A DNA stretch of 64,000 nucleotides from DASSUW01 sp036257565 (GCA_036257565.1 DATAFH010000085.1:83784-147783), one strand, 5' to 3'; shown: positions 10,545 through 20,804, counted from the first letter of the stretch. Numbers and translations are program-made. The notes: a model not told the origin generated them from the letters alone.

Positions 10545-11345
10545 ATGGGACGGCAATGGCTGGCAATCCCGCGTGACTGGCTCGCCTCCTTCGGCGAGAT
10601 CGTCCGCTTCTGCTCGACCGTGGTCGCCGAGGTCTTCTCGCTCAAGGTCTTCCGCTTCTTCGGCGAGGCGCTGCGGCAGGCTGGGCTGCTGGTCCTCTCC
10701 TCGACGCTCGTCATCTGGGGCCTGATCTTCATCATCGGCCTGCAGTGCGGCATCGAGGGCGCGTACTTCAACCGTGCCGTCGGGGCGCCGGCCTACGCGG
10801 GCGTGTTCGCCGCCTGGTGCGACCTGCGCGAGCTCGTGCCGTACGCCTTCGGCTACATGATGGCCGCCAAGGTGGGCACCGGTATCGTGGCCGAGCTCGG
10901 CTCGATGCGGATCTCCGACGAGATCGACGCGCTCGAGGTGATGGGTATCTCCTCGATGACGTTCCTGTGTGCGACGCGCCTGCTGGCGGCCTGGCTGGTG
11001 CTGCCCTTCATGTACCTCGCCGGCATCGGCGCCGGCTTCTTCGCCTCCTACCTCGCGGTGGTCGAGCAGATCGGGGAGGTCTCGAGCGGCGGCTACCTGC
11101 TCATCTTCTGGATGTTCCAGAACCCACCCGACCTCATATACAGCGTGATCAAGGCGATGGCGATGGCGACGGTGATCGTGCTCGTAGGCTGCTACTACGG
11201 GTATACGGCGAGCGGCGGCCCGGTCGGAGTCGGCACCGCCACCGCGAAGTCGATGGTGCTCAATATCGTGCTCGTGCACCTGATCGGCATGCTGGGCACC
11301 CAGGTCTTCTGGGGCGCGAACCCCCGGGCCCCCATCGGAGGATGA
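10545..11345 (+). CDS. yrbEB: YrbE/MlaE-family Mce permease, second copy
   Basis: Second permease of the pair, 266 residues. It keeps the family core VAELGSMRISDEIDALEVMG and the C-terminal YGYTASGGPVGVGTAT. Actinobacterial Mce systems use two different YrbE proteins, presumably as a heterodimer, where proteobacteria use one MlaE homodimer. Its TGA lies within the start region of the ATPase gene. Confidence 0.93.
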   Translation: MGRQWLAIPRDWLASFGEIVRFCSTVVAEVFSLKVFRFFGEALRQAGLLVLSSTLVIWGLIFIIGLQCGIEGAYFNRAVGAPAYAGVFAAWCDLRELVPYAFGYMMAAKVGTGIVAELGSMRISDEIDALEVMGISSMTFLCATRLLAAWLVLPFMYLAGIGAGFFASYLAVVEQIGEVSSGGYLLIFWMFQNPPDLIYSVIKAMAMATVIVLVGCYYGYTASGGPVGVGTATAKSMVLNIVLVHLIGMLGTQVFWGANPRAPIGG

Positions 11346-11347
11346 GC

Positions 11348-12166
11348 GTGAGTACAGAGCAGCATCACGACGAGTATCGCTGGCACACCGGCGAACAGCG
11401 CCCGACCGGGACCAAGGACGCGGTCGAGTTCGTCGACGTGCACAAGTCGTTCGGCCGCAACCAGATCCTGCGCGGGCTCAACATGAGCATCCCGGACGAC
11501 AAGATCTCGATGATCCTCGGGCCCTCGGGCACCGGCAAGTCGGTCTGCATCAAGCACATGGTCGGCCTGCTCTATCCCGACGAAGGCGACGTGCTGGTCC
11601 ACGGCGAGTCCGTGCCGGGCATGCGCGACGACGACCTGTTCGAGATGCGCAGGCGCTTCGGGGTGCTGTTTCAGGACGGCGCGCTGTTCGGGTCGATGAA
11701 CCTCTACGACAACGTCGCGTTCCCGCTGCGCCAGCACACCGACAAGGGCGAGGACGAGGTCGAGGACATCGTCATGCGCCGCCTGCGCGAGGTCGGCCTC
11801 GAGGACTCGCTCGAGAAGATGCCAAACGAGCTGTCGGGCGGGATGCGCAAGCGTGCCGGGTTCGCCCGCGCGCTCGTGCTCGACCCCGACATCGTGCTCT
11901 TCGATGAGCCCGACTCCGGCCTCGACCCCGTCCGCACGGCGCTCCTGTGCGAGCTCATCAAAGAGGTCCACGAGGAGAACGGCGGGGCCTACGTGGTGAT
12001 CACGCACGACATCATGTCGGCCAAGCGCGTGGCCGAGTACATCGCGGTGCTGTGGCGCGGCCGGATCGTGGAATCCGGACCCGCCGAGGAGCTCTTCAAC
12101 TCCGACAACCAGTTCGTGCGGCAGTTCCTCAGCGGCGCCTCCCAGGGGCCGCTGGGCATGGAGTAA
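11348..12166 (+). CDS. mceG: ABC ATPase of the Mce system (MceG/MlaF-like)
   Basis: Powers the YrbE pair. Walker A is GPSGTGKS, the Q-loop is VLFQDGALFG, the signature is ELSGGMRKR, Walker B is DIVLFDEPDSGLDPV and the H-loop is VITHD. GGAGG at 11337-11341 touches the ATG at 11342 but is six bases from the GTG at 11348, so GTG is chosen (272 residues). In mycobacteria this ATPase gene (mkl/mceG) is usually far from the mce operons. Here it sits between the permeases and the MCE genes, as in the proteobacterial mla layout. Confidence 0.94.
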   Translation: MSTEQHHDEYRWHTGEQRPTGTKDAVEFVDVHKSFGRNQILRGLNMSIPDDKISMILGPSGTGKSVCIKHMVGLLYPDEGDVLVHGESVPGMRDDDLFEMRRRFGVLFQDGALFGSMNLYDNVAFPLRQHTDKGEDEVEDIVMRRLREVGLEDSLEKMPNELSGGMRKRAGFARALVLDPDIVLFDEPDSGLDPVRTALLCELIKEVHEENGGAYVVITHDIMSAKRVAEYIAVLWRGRIVESGPAEELFNSDNQFVRQFLSGASQGPLGME

Positions 12167-12238
12167 GCCTGGCCTGGCGTAGCGGCACCGGCACGTAGGC
12201 GGGTCGGTAGGGTTCCCCCGGATGAGGGAGCGTCGTCT

Positions 12239-13582
12239 GTGAGCGTGGCGAGAGCCGCCGCGGCAAGCGCCCTTGCGCTCGCTGTGGCGCTCACGGTCTG
12301 GCTTCTCCTCTTCCGGTCGGACGGCGGGACCGAGTACACGCTCGTCTTCCAGACCGCCGGCCAGCTCGTCAAGGACGACGACGTCCAGGTCGGCGGCCGG
12401 CGGATCGGCTCGGTCCAGGACATCACGCTCACGGACGACAACGAGGCGGCGGTCAAGATCAGCGTCCAGGAGCCGTATGCGCCGCTGCGCGAGGGCACCA
12501 CCGCGGTGGTCCGGCTCACGTCGCTGTCGGGCATCGCCAACCGCTACGTCGCACTCACGCCCGCCCCCGGCGACGCCGAGGAGCTGTCCGAAGGCGCCAC
12601 GCTGCGCGCGACCGCGACCACCGACGTCGTCGACCTCGACCAGATCCTCAACACGCTCGACGAGCGCACGCGCGGCAACCTTGCGGACGTCATCAAGGGC
12701 TTCGCCGCTCAGTACGAGGGCAAGGGGGACGAAGCCGGCCAGTCGGCCAAGTACTTCAACCCGGTGCTCTCGAGCTCCCGCCGCCTCGTGCAGCAGGTGA
12801 CCGAGGACGAGGGCGCCGTGACGCGCTTCCTCGTCAACTCCTCGCGCGCGGTGACCGCGGTCGCCGAGCGCCGCGACGACCTCGCCGACCTCGTCGGCAA
12901 CGCGAACCGCACGGCGTCGGCGATCGGCGCCGAGAACGCCGCGCTGGCGCGCGCCCTCGGCCTGCTCCCGACCACGCTCCGCCGCGCCAACACGACGTTC
13001 GTGAACCTGCGCTCCACGCTCGACGACCTCGACGTGCTGGTCGCCGAGTCCAAGCCCGCGACGCGCGACCTGGCGCCGTTCCTGCGCGAGCTGCGGCCGC
13101 TCGTCGCGTCCGCCCGGCCCACGATCCGCGACCTGCGCACGCTCGTGCGCCGGCCCGGGGACGACAACGATCTCGTCGAGGCCACACGCAAGCTGCCGCG
13201 CCTGCAGCAGGTGGCCACGCCCGCGTTCCGCAGCGGGCGCCAGGCGCTGGTCCGGGCGCAGCCGGTGCTCGAGTTCATCCGGCCCTATACGCCCGACCTC
13301 GTCGGCTGGCTCCGCGACTTCGGCGAGGGCGCGGCGAACTACGACGCCAACGGGCACTTCGCCCGCATCCAGCCGATCTTCAACGCGTTCTCGTTCGCCG
13401 ACAACCCGTCGGGCGGGCTGCTGACCCCGATCCCGCCGTCGCAGCGCTTCGAGGGGCTCGAGACCGGGATCGTCCGGCGCTGTCCCGGCGCGGCCACGCA
13501 GGCCCCGGCGGACGGCTCGGCGCCGTTCACGGACGGCGGCGACCTCGATTGCGATCCGACGCTGAGGCTGCCAGGCCCGTGA
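12239..13582 (+). CDS. MCE-family substrate-binding protein 1
   Basis: First of six MCE proteins, 447 residues. It has one N-terminal membrane anchor (about residues 5-23), then the MlaD/MCE domain (TEYTLVFQTAGQLVKDDDVQ, then GGRRIGSVQDI, about 30-115), then a long helical part expected to build a tunnel across the envelope. A GGGAG ribosome site lies eight bases before the GTG. A 72-base gap follows the ATPase gene with no clear terminator. The last 30 residues are polar with two cysteines. I do not assign it to mceA-F individually. Confidence 0.9.
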   Translation: MSVARAAAASALALAVALTVWLLLFRSDGGTEYTLVFQTAGQLVKDDDVQVGGRRIGSVQDITLTDDNEAAVKISVQEPYAPLREGTTAVVRLTSLSGIANRYVALTPAPGDAEELSEGATLRATATTDVVDLDQILNTLDERTRGNLADVIKGFAAQYEGKGDEAGQSAKYFNPVLSSSRRLVQQVTEDEGAVTRFLVNSSRAVTAVAERRDDLADLVGNANRTASAIGAENAALARALGLLPTTLRRANTTFVNLRSTLDDLDVLVAESKPATRDLAPFLRELRPLVASARPTIRDLRTLVRRPGDDNDLVEATRKLPRLQQVATPAFRSGRQALVRAQPVLEFIRPYTPDLVGWLRDFGEGAANYDANGHFARIQPIFNAFSFADNPSGGLLTPIPPSQRFEGLETGIVRRCPGAATQAPADGSAPFTDGGDLDCDPTLRLPGP

Positions 13583-15054
13583 GGCGCGTCGCAGCCGTCC
13601 TCCTGCTCGTGGCCGCCGCGGCCGCGTTCGCGGTCGTGGCGCTCGGCGCCGGCGACGACGCCGGCGGCGACTACAAGGTCCGCGCGATCTTCGACAACGC
13701 CGGCTTCGTCATCCCCGGCGAGGACGTGAAGGTGGCCGGCGTCAAGGTCGGCACGATCGACGCGGTCGACGTCACGGACGATTTCAAGGCCGCGGTCGTG
13801 CTCGACATCAGCGACGAGGGCTACCAGGACTTCCGCCAGGACGCCGAGTGCCTCGTGCGCCCGCAGTCGCTGATCGGCGAGCGGTTCGTGGAGTGCAAGC
13901 CGACCCAGACGCGCGCCGTCGGCACCGAGCCGCCGCCCGCGCTCGAGCGCATCGACGAGGGGCCGGGGGAGGGCCAGTACCTCCTGCCGGTCGAGCGCAA
14001 CGGCAAGGCCGTCGACCTCGACCTCGTCAACAACATCATGCGCGAGCCCGAGCGGGAGCGGCTCTCGATCATCCTCTCCGACCTCGGGATCGGCGTCGCC
14101 GGGCGCGGGCGCGACCTGTCCGAGGTCATCCGTCGCGCCGACCCGGCGCTGCGCGAGCTCGACGAGGTGCTGAAGATCCTCGCCCGGCAGAACGACCGGC
14201 TCGAGGCGCTGGCCGTCGACTCCGACACGATCCTGCAGCCGCTGGCCCGCGAGCGCCGCCAAGTCAGCGGCGCGATCTCGAACATGAGCGAGGTCGCCGA
14301 GGCGACGGCCGAGCGGCGGGCAGACCTCGAGGCCGACATCGAGCGCCTGCCGACGTTCCTGCGCGAGCTGCGGCCGACGATGGTCCGGCTCGGCGCGCTC
14401 AGCGACGAGATGACCCCGGTGCTGCGGGACCTCGGCGACGTGGCCCCGGACATCAACCGGCTCGTGCTCCAGCTCGGACCGTTCTCGCAGGCCGCCCGGC
14501 CCGCGTTCGACTCGCTGGGCGAGGCAGCCGAGGCCGGCATCCCCGCCGTGCGCGCCGCCCGCCCGGTGATCATCGACCTCAAGCGGCTCGCGCGCGCCGC
14601 GCGGCCTGTGGGCGCGGATGCCCGGCGCGTGCTCGAGTCGTTCAGGCAGACCGGCGGCATCAACCGCGCGATGGACTACATCTTCTACCAAGTGGCCGCC
14701 ATCAACGGGTTCGACTCGTTCGGCCACTACCTGCGCGCCGCGCTGCTCGTCAACCAGTGCTCGACGTACGCGGTCACGGCGACCTTCGGCTGCTCGGCGA
14801 ACTTCTCGTCCGCGAGCGCCACGGCAACCGCCGCCTCGTCCGGCAAGCGGCGTGACCCGGTCCTGCAGCGCACCGCCGCTGCGCTCGCCCGTGCGCTCGG
14901 GCTGCCGGGCGGCGACGACGCGCCGGCGCCGCGCACGGCGAAGCGGCGCGAGAGCCGGCCGCCCGCGACGGCGCCGCAGCCCGCGCCCGCCGCCACGCCG
15001 GAGCCCGCGCAGACCGACCCGCTGCTCGACTACCTGTTCGGAGGCGAGGAATGA
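13579..15054 (+). CDS. MCE-family substrate-binding protein 2
   Basis: 491 residues, starting at the GTG that overlaps the previous stop by four bases (MRRVAAVLLLVAAAAAFAVV). One membrane anchor precedes the MCE domain (YKVRAIFDNAGFVIPGEDVK, then VKVGTIDAVDV), followed by helical repeats. The last 90 residues are low-complexity, rich in Pro, Ala and Arg, ending TDPLLDYLFGGEE. That acidic, hydrophobic end could be a docking tail, which is speculation. Confidence 0.9.
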   Translation: MRRVAAVLLLVAAAAAFAVVALGAGDDAGGDYKVRAIFDNAGFVIPGEDVKVAGVKVGTIDAVDVTDDFKAAVVLDISDEGYQDFRQDAECLVRPQSLIGERFVECKPTQTRAVGTEPPPALERIDEGPGEGQYLLPVERNGKAVDLDLVNNIMREPERERLSIILSDLGIGVAGRGRDLSEVIRRADPALRELDEVLKILARQNDRLEALAVDSDTILQPLARERRQVSGAISNMSEVAEATAERRADLEADIERLPTFLRELRPTMVRLGALSDEMTPVLRDLGDVAPDINRLVLQLGPFSQAARPAFDSLGEAAEAGIPAVRAARPVIIDLKRLARAARPVGADARRVLESFRQTGGINRAMDYIFYQVAAINGFDSFGHYLRAALLVNQCSTYAVTATFGCSANFSSASATATAASSGKRRDPVLQRTAAALARALGLPGGDDAPAPRTAKRRESRPPATAPQPAPAATPEPAQTDPLLDYLFGGEE

Positions 15055-16448
15055 GCGGCCGGGCGGGCGTGGCCGGCAACCCCGTGCTGATCGGCGCGGC
15101 GACGATCCTCGTCGTCCTCGTCGCTGTGTTCCTCGCCTACAACGCGAACCAGGGCCTGCCGTTCGTGCCGACCTACGAGCTCAAGGCCGAGGTGCCCAGC
15201 GCGGCCAACCTCGTGGTCGGCAACGACGTGCGGATCGGCGGCTCGCGCGTGGGCTTCGTGAGCGGGATCGAGGCGGAGCCGAGCGACGACGGCTCCACGA
15301 TCGCGGTGCTGGCCCTCACGATGGAGCGCGACGTCTCGCCGCTGCCGCGCGACTCGACCCTCATCATCCGCCCGCGGTCGGCGCTCGGCCTCAAGTTCGT
15401 GGAGATCACCCGCGGCGACGACGAGCGGGGCTTCGCGGACGGCGCCACGATCCCGATCGCCGCCGCCACGCCGGCGCCCGTCGAGTTCGACGAGGTGCTG
15501 AGCATGTTCGACGAGGAGACGCGCGAGGCGGCGGCCACCAACACCACCGGCTTCGGCGACGCGTTCGCGGGCCGCGGCGAGTCGATCAACACCGCGATCG
15601 GCGCCTTCCGGCCGCTGCTGCGCGACATCGTCCCCGTGCTGGAGAACCTGTCGTCGGCACAGACGAACCTGCCCCGCTTCGTGCGCGAGCTGGCGGACGC
15701 GGCGGCGATCGTCGCGCCCGCCGCGGAGGCTCAGGCCGAGCTGTTCGTGAACCTCGACACCACGTTCCGCGCCCTGCGCGAGGTCGCCCGCCCATACCTC
15801 CAGGACTCGATCACCGGCGGGCGCCCGGCGCTCGACGCCGCGATCCGCTCGTTCCCGATCCAGCGGCCGTTCCTGCGCAACACCGAGGGCCTGTTCCGCG
15901 AGCTGCGGCCGGGCGCGGCTGCGCTGCGCACGTCGGCGCCGACGATGGCCGACGCGCTGGAGGAGGGCACGCGCGTGCTGCCGCGCACGCCGCCGTTCAA
16001 CCGCCGGCTGCTGTCGCTGCTCGAGGAGCTGCAGACGTTCGCCGAGGACCCGATGGTCCCCCGAGGGCTGCGCGCGACGACCGGCGCGCTGCGCTCGCTC
16101 GAGCCGACGCTCACGTACCTGGCGCCGACCCAGACCGTCTGCAACTACGCGACGCTGTGGTTCCGGAACGTCGCCTCGCTGCTGAGCGAGGGCGACCGCA
16201 ACGGCACCTGGCAGCGCTTCATCATCATCGCGACACCGCAGGGGCCGAACAGCGAGGGCGGCCCGGCGAACGCGCCCGCCGACGGCCCGACGGAGGACAA
16301 CCACCTCCACACGAACCCGTATCCGAACACCGCGGCGCCAGGCCAGCCGCGTGAATGCGAGGCCGGCAACGAGCCGTACCTCAGCGGCCAGACGGTGATC
16401 GGCAACGTGCGCGGGCGGCAGCAGGCGACGACGGAGGGCAACCCCTGA
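15051..16448 (+). CDS. MCE-family substrate-binding protein 3
   Basis: 465 residues, ATG overlapping the previous stop (ATGA), with GAGGCGAGGA as ribosome site. Anchor at about residues 9-28 (VLIGAATILVVLVAVFLAYN), MCE domain (YELKAEVPSAANLVVGNDVR, then GGSRVGFVSGI), then a helical barrel segment. Near the C-terminus it has HLHTNPYPNTAAPGQPRECE, typical of some actinobacterial MCE tails. Confidence 0.9.
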   Translation: MSGRAGVAGNPVLIGAATILVVLVAVFLAYNANQGLPFVPTYELKAEVPSAANLVVGNDVRIGGSRVGFVSGIEAEPSDDGSTIAVLALTMERDVSPLPRDSTLIIRPRSALGLKFVEITRGDDERGFADGATIPIAAATPAPVEFDEVLSMFDEETREAAATNTTGFGDAFAGRGESINTAIGAFRPLLRDIVPVLENLSSAQTNLPRFVRELADAAAIVAPAAEAQAELFVNLDTTFRALREVARPYLQDSITGGRPALDAAIRSFPIQRPFLRNTEGLFRELRPGAAALRTSAPTMADALEEGTRVLPRTPPFNRRLLSLLEELQTFAEDPMVPRGLRATTGALRSLEPTLTYLAPTQTVCNYATLWFRNVASLLSEGDRNGTWQRFIIIATPQGPNSEGGPANAPADGPTEDNHLHTNPYPNTAAPGQPRECEAGNEPYLSGQTVIGNVRGRQQATTEGNP

Positions 16449-17980
16449 TGCGCCGCCGCCCGCCGCGCAACGCCATGCTCGGACTGATCGCGCTCGCCGT
16501 GATCCTCGTGATCGTGTTCCTGGGCTTCACCAAGGACATCCCGTTCACGACCCCGTACCAGGTCAACGCGGTGTTCGAGTCGGCCAACTCGATCCGCCGG
16601 GGCTCGCCGGTCCGCATCGCGGGCGTCGAGGTCGGCAAGGTCAAGGAGGTCAAGCCGCACGAGGGCAGCGACGCCGCCGTCGTCGTCCTCCAGATCGACG
16701 ACGCCGGGCTGCCGCTGCACGCCGACGCGACGGCCAAGATCCGCCCGCGCATCTTCCTCGAAGGCAACTTCTTCGTCGATCTGCAGGCCGGCTCGCCCGA
16801 GGCGCCGGAGCTCGAGGACGGGGGAACGCTCAAGGTCACGCAGACTGCCACCCCGGTGCAGCTCGACGAGGTGCTGACCGCGCTGCAGTCCGACACGCGC
16901 GAGGACCTCAAGGACCTGCTGGAGGCGCTCGCCGTCGCGCTCACCTCCAAGCCCACGTCGGCCGAGGATGCCGACGCCGACCCGTCCGCTCGCGGCGAGA
17001 CGGCAGCGGAGTCGTTCAACGACGCGTACGACGACATCCCGGCCGCCGAGCGCTCGACCGCCCAGGTCTTCGAGGCGTTCCTGGGGGTCGAGCCCAGCCG
17101 CGACCTGTCGCGGCTGATCGACGGGACCGCGCGCACCACGGCCGCGCTGGCCCGCAACGAGAACGCGCTGCAAGGGCTGATCACGAACTTCAACACGACG
17201 ATGGCGGCGTTCGCCTCCGAGGCCGGGAACCTGCGCACGTCGATCGCCGAGCTTCCCGGCACGCTGGAGTCCGCCAACCGCGCGCTGGCGTCGCTCAACG
17301 CCGCGTTCCCGCCTACGCGCGCGTTCGCGCGCGAGATCCTGCCGGGGGTCCGGGAGACGCCCGCCACGATCGAGGCCGCGTTCCCGTGGATCGATCAGGC
17401 GCGGCCGCTGATGGGGCCGCGGGAGCTCGGCGGCCTGGCGCGCGAGCTGTCGCCGGCGACCGCCGACTTCGCGCGGCTCACGGACCGTGCCATCAAGCTG
17501 CTGCCGGAGACGACGCTCGCCTCCCGCTGCGCGCGCGACGTGATCCTGCCCACCGGCGACGTGATCATCCAGGACGAGTTCACGACCGGCGTGGAGAACT
17601 ACAAGGAGTTCTTCTACACGCTCGTCGGCCTCTCGGGAGAAGGCCAGAACTTCGACGGCAACGGCATGTACGTGCGGTTCCAGCCCGGCGGCGGCTCGCA
17701 GCAGGTGTCGCTGGGCTCGCGGTCGTCGAACTCGGGTGAGCTGTTCGGCAACAACGTCGCGGTGCCGCTCGGCAACCGCCCGTTCTATCCGGGGCAGCGC
17801 TCGCCCTACCGGCCCGACGCGACGTGCCACAAGCAGCGGCTGCCCGAGCTCAACGGCCCGGCGGCCGCCAGGTCGGCGCCGACGGGCGAGGGCGCCGCCG
17901 CCCGGGCCGCGCGCAACTCGCTGCCGCTGCTGCGCGCCAAGCTGCGGCCCTTCGGCACGCGGGAGGACGCGAAGCGGTGA
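16448..17980 (+). CDS. MCE-family substrate-binding protein 4
   Basis: 510 residues, sharing one base with the previous stop (TGATG). After a short basic stretch and an anchor (LIALAVILVIVFLGF) comes the MCE domain (YQVNAVFESANSIRRGSPVR, then AGVEVGKVKEV). The helical part is interrupted by an acidic stretch near residue 175 (SAEDADADPSARGE). The C-terminus holds YVRFQPGGGSQQVSLGS, FYPGQRSPYRPDATCHKQ and a basic end. Confidence 0.9.
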   Translation: MRRRPPRNAMLGLIALAVILVIVFLGFTKDIPFTTPYQVNAVFESANSIRRGSPVRIAGVEVGKVKEVKPHEGSDAAVVVLQIDDAGLPLHADATAKIRPRIFLEGNFFVDLQAGSPEAPELEDGGTLKVTQTATPVQLDEVLTALQSDTREDLKDLLEALAVALTSKPTSAEDADADPSARGETAAESFNDAYDDIPAAERSTAQVFEAFLGVEPSRDLSRLIDGTARTTAALARNENALQGLITNFNTTMAAFASEAGNLRTSIAELPGTLESANRALASLNAAFPPTRAFAREILPGVRETPATIEAAFPWIDQARPLMGPRELGGLARELSPATADFARLTDRAIKLLPETTLASRCARDVILPTGDVIIQDEFTTGVENYKEFFYTLVGLSGEGQNFDGNGMYVRFQPGGGSQQVSLGSRSSNSGELFGNNVAVPLGNRPFYPGQRSPYRPDATCHKQRLPELNGPAAARSAPTGEGAAARAARNSLPLLRAKLRPFGTREDAKR

Positions 17981-19311
17981 GCACCGCGATCCGCAAGCAC
18001 CTGCGCGACTTCGCCGCTGTCCTGGGGCTGATCCTCGTGTCGCTGATCGTCGCGGTGGTCATCCTCGGCAACCAGCGCGTCACGCTGCCGGCCGGCGTGC
18101 CGCTGCTCGGAACCGACTTCGTCGAGGTCGAGGCCGAGCTCGCGACCGCGCAGGCGGTCACGCCGGGCCAGGGCCAGACGGTCAACATCGCCGGCGTCGA
18201 GGTCGGCCAGATCTCGAGCGTCGAGCTCGAGGACGGCAAGGCGATCGTGGGCATGAAGATCGAGCGCGACCACGCGACGATCTACCGCGACGCCACGATC
18301 CTCATGCGGCCCAAGAGCGGCCTCAAGGACATGGTGGCCGAGCTCACGCCGGGCACGCCGGCGGCAGGCGAGCTCGCCGAGGGCCAGCGCATCCCGGCCT
18401 CGCAGACGCTCCCCGACGTGAACCTCGACGAGATCCTCGCGTCGCTCGACGCCGATACGCGCGACTACCTGCGCCTGCTGCTCGGCGACGGGACGCAGGG
18501 GCTGCGCGGCAACGGTCGCGAGCTGGCCCAGACGATCCGGCGGATCGAGCCCACCGCCCGCTACACGCGCCGCGTCAACGAGCAGCTCGCGGTGCGGCGC
18601 CGGAACATCAAGCGCGTCATCCACAACTTCTCGCTGCTGATGGAGGAGCTGGGCAGCAAGGACGACCAGGTCGCCGAGTTCGTGGAGAACTCGAACGCCG
18701 TGTTCGCGACGCTGGCGAACCAGGACGCGAACATCCGGGACACGCTGCGCGAGCTGCCGTCGGCGCTCGACGCCACGCAGGAGGCGCTGGCCAGCGCCGA
18801 CACGATGGCGAGCGAGCTCGGCCCCACCCTGCAGGACCTGCGGCCGGCTGCACGCGCGCTCGGCCCGGCGCTGCGCGAGACGCGCCCGTTCCTGACCGAG
18901 ACGACGCCGATCATCCGCGACCAGCTGCGGCCGTTCTCGCGCGCCGCGCTCCCGACTGTGGAGCAGCTGCGGCCGGCCATGCGCGACCTGGCGGCGGTGA
19001 CGCCCGACCTGACGCGCACGTTCCGCGTCGTCAATGCGCTGCTCAACACGCTGGCCTACAACCCGCCCGGGCGCACGCGTGAGGGGTACCTGTTCTGGCT
19101 GTCATGGGCCAACCACGTTGGCGCCACCGTGTTCGCCACCCAGGACGCCCACGGGCCGATCCGCCACGGCTTGGTCGTGCTGTCGTGCGGCACGGCGCAG
19201 GTCCTCGACACGGTCTCGCAGGCCAACCCGCAACTCGGCACGCTGGTCGAGCTGCTCAACGCCCCGGGGCAGGCGGAGATCTGCCCGCAATCGAGCCAGG
19301 GTGACGGCTGA
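17977..19311 (+). CDS. MCE-family substrate-binding protein 5
   Basis: 444 residues, GTG overlapping the previous stop by four bases. Anchor at residues 11-31 (FAAVLGLILVSLIVAVVILG), then an MCE domain (VEVEAELATAQAVTPGQGQT, then AGVEVGQISSVELEDGKAIV). The helical part ends with YNPPGRTREGYLFWLSW, a segment I associate with several actinobacterial MCE C-termini. None of the six proteins here has a clean lipobox, whereas MceE of mycobacteria is a lipoprotein. Confidence 0.9.
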   Translation: MSTAIRKHLRDFAAVLGLILVSLIVAVVILGNQRVTLPAGVPLLGTDFVEVEAELATAQAVTPGQGQTVNIAGVEVGQISSVELEDGKAIVGMKIERDHATIYRDATILMRPKSGLKDMVAELTPGTPAAGELAEGQRIPASQTLPDVNLDEILASLDADTRDYLRLLLGDGTQGLRGNGRELAQTIRRIEPTARYTRRVNEQLAVRRRNIKRVIHNFSLLMEELGSKDDQVAEFVENSNAVFATLANQDANIRDTLRELPSALDATQEALASADTMASELGPTLQDLRPAARALGPALRETRPFLTETTPIIRDQLRPFSRAALPTVEQLRPAMRDLAAVTPDLTRTFRVVNALLNTLAYNPPGRTREGYLFWLSWANHVGATVFATQDAHGPIRHGLVVLSCGTAQVLDTVSQANPQLGTLVELLNAPGQAEICPQSSQGDG

Positions 19312-20804
19312 TGAACAAGGCCGCCCCCTCCTTCGCCCGGATCGCCGCGATGGTCGTGTTCGCGCTGTCCTGCTTCGGGCTGCTGCTCTTCCTGTGGCTG
19401 GCGTTCGGCGGCCCGATCCCGCTCAAGCCGCAGGGCTACCGCTTCCAGGCGTCGTTCGCCGAGGTGACGCAGCTGGCCACGGAGGCCGACGTGCGCATCT
19501 CCGGCGTGCCGGTGGGCAAGGTGAAGACGATCGAGCCCGACAAGGAGACCGGCCGCTCGACGGTGGAGATCGAGCTCGAGTCGCGGTACGCGCCGGTGCC
19601 CTCGGACGCCCGCGCGATCCTGCGCCAGAAGACGCTGCTGGGGGAGACGTACGTCGAGCTCACGCCGGGCTCCGCCGACGCCGAGGCGGTCGCCGACGGC
19701 GGCACGCTCGCCACCACGCAGATCTCGCCGACGGTCCAGCTCGACGAGATCTACCGTACGTTCGACGCCGACACGCGGAAGGCGTTCCAGACGTGGATGC
19801 AGGAGCAGGCGAAGGGGATCGGCGACTACGGCCGCGACGTCAACGACGCGCTCGGGAACCTGGCGCCGTTCGCCGAGGACACGGCCACGCTGGTCGACAT
19901 CCTCAACCGCCAGGAGGGCGCGGTCACCGGCCTGGTCTCCAACACCGGCGTCGTCTTCGAGGCGCTGACCGAGCGCGACGGACAGCTGCGGTCGCTGATC
20001 GAGAACGCGAACCGGGTGTTCGAGACGACCGCCCAGCGCGACGAGGACCTCAAGTCGGCGTTCCTCGCCCTGCCGACGTTCGAGCAGGAGGCGCAGGTCA
20101 CGCTCGACCGCCTGGCCGAGTTCGCGCAGGACACCGACCCGCTCGTCACCCAGCTGCGCCCCGCTGCGCGCGAGCTGAGCCCGACGCTACGCGACCTCGG
20201 CGCCCTGTCGCCGGATCTCGAGGCGCTGTTCCGGGAGCTCGGGCCGCTGATCACCGCCTCCCGAACGGGCTTCCCGGCCGCCGAGCAGGTGCTGGAGGAC
20301 GCGCGGCCGCTGATCGCCCAGCTCGACCCGGCGATGCGCCAGATCACGCCGCTGCTCGACTTCCTCGGACTCTACAAGCGTGAGCTGACGTCGTTCTTCG
20401 CCAACACGGCCTCCGCCACGCAGGCCCGGGACTCCTCGCGCGTGCACTACCTGCGGACCACCAACCCGCTGAACCCGGAGAACCTGGCCGTCTATCCGCG
20501 GCGGATCGGCAGCAACCGGCCGAACGCGTACGCGAAGCCCGGCAACTTCACCCAGCTGCGCCGCGGCCTGCCGGTGTTCGAGAACCGCCACTGCAGCTCG
20601 GGCGTGCCGACGATTACGAACGTGCCGGCGCCCTCACCCGTGCCGATCCCGACCGACCTGATCCCGGCCCAGCTGCTCGACCAGATCATCGAGTTCGGCT
20701 TCGCCGGCCGGCCGGGCAGCCAGACCGCCGTCCCGTGCCGCCCGCAGGGTCCGTACGACTTCGGCGGCGAGGTCACGCAGTATCCGCACGTCAACGAGCG
20801 GTAG
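19311..20804 (+). CDS. MCE-family substrate-binding protein 6
   Basis: 497 residues, sharing one base with the previous stop. Anchor (IAAMVVFALSCFGLLLFLWL), MCE domain (YRFQASFAEVTQLATEADVR, then SGVPVGKVKTI), long helical part, and a C-terminus with PNAYAKPGNFTQLRRGLPVF and two cysteines. The ALSC in the anchor is a poor lipobox. It closes the tightly overlapped MCE block; the RND gene begins 42 bases later, with TACCCT 12 bases before that start as a possible internal promoter. Confidence 0.9.
   Translation: MNKAAPSFARIAAMVVFALSCFGLLLFLWLAFGGPIPLKPQGYRFQASFAEVTQLATEADVRISGVPVGKVKTIEPDKETGRSTVEIELESRYAPVPSDARAILRQKTLLGETYVELTPGSADAEAVADGGTLATTQISPTVQLDEIYRTFDADTRKAFQTWMQEQAKGIGDYGRDVNDALGNLAPFAEDTATLVDILNRQEGAVTGLVSNTGVVFEALTERDGQLRSLIENANRVFETTAQRDEDLKSAFLALPTFEQEAQVTLDRLAEFAQDTDPLVTQLRPAARELSPTLRDLGALSPDLEALFRELGPLITASRTGFPAAEQVLEDARPLIAQLDPAMRQITPLLDFLGLYKRELTSFFANTASATQARDSSRVHYLRTTNPLNPENLAVYPRRIGSNRPNAYAKPGNFTQLRRGLPVFENRHCSSGVPTITNVPAPSPVPIPTDLIPAQLLDQIIEFGFAGRPGSQTAVPCRPQGPYDFGGEVTQYPHVNER

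Noticed and set aside
9019..10566. A longer form of the lipoprotein gene starting inside yrbE
   Set aside because: The GTG at 9609 gives a perfect lipoprotein signal; everything upstream is antisense to yrbEA.
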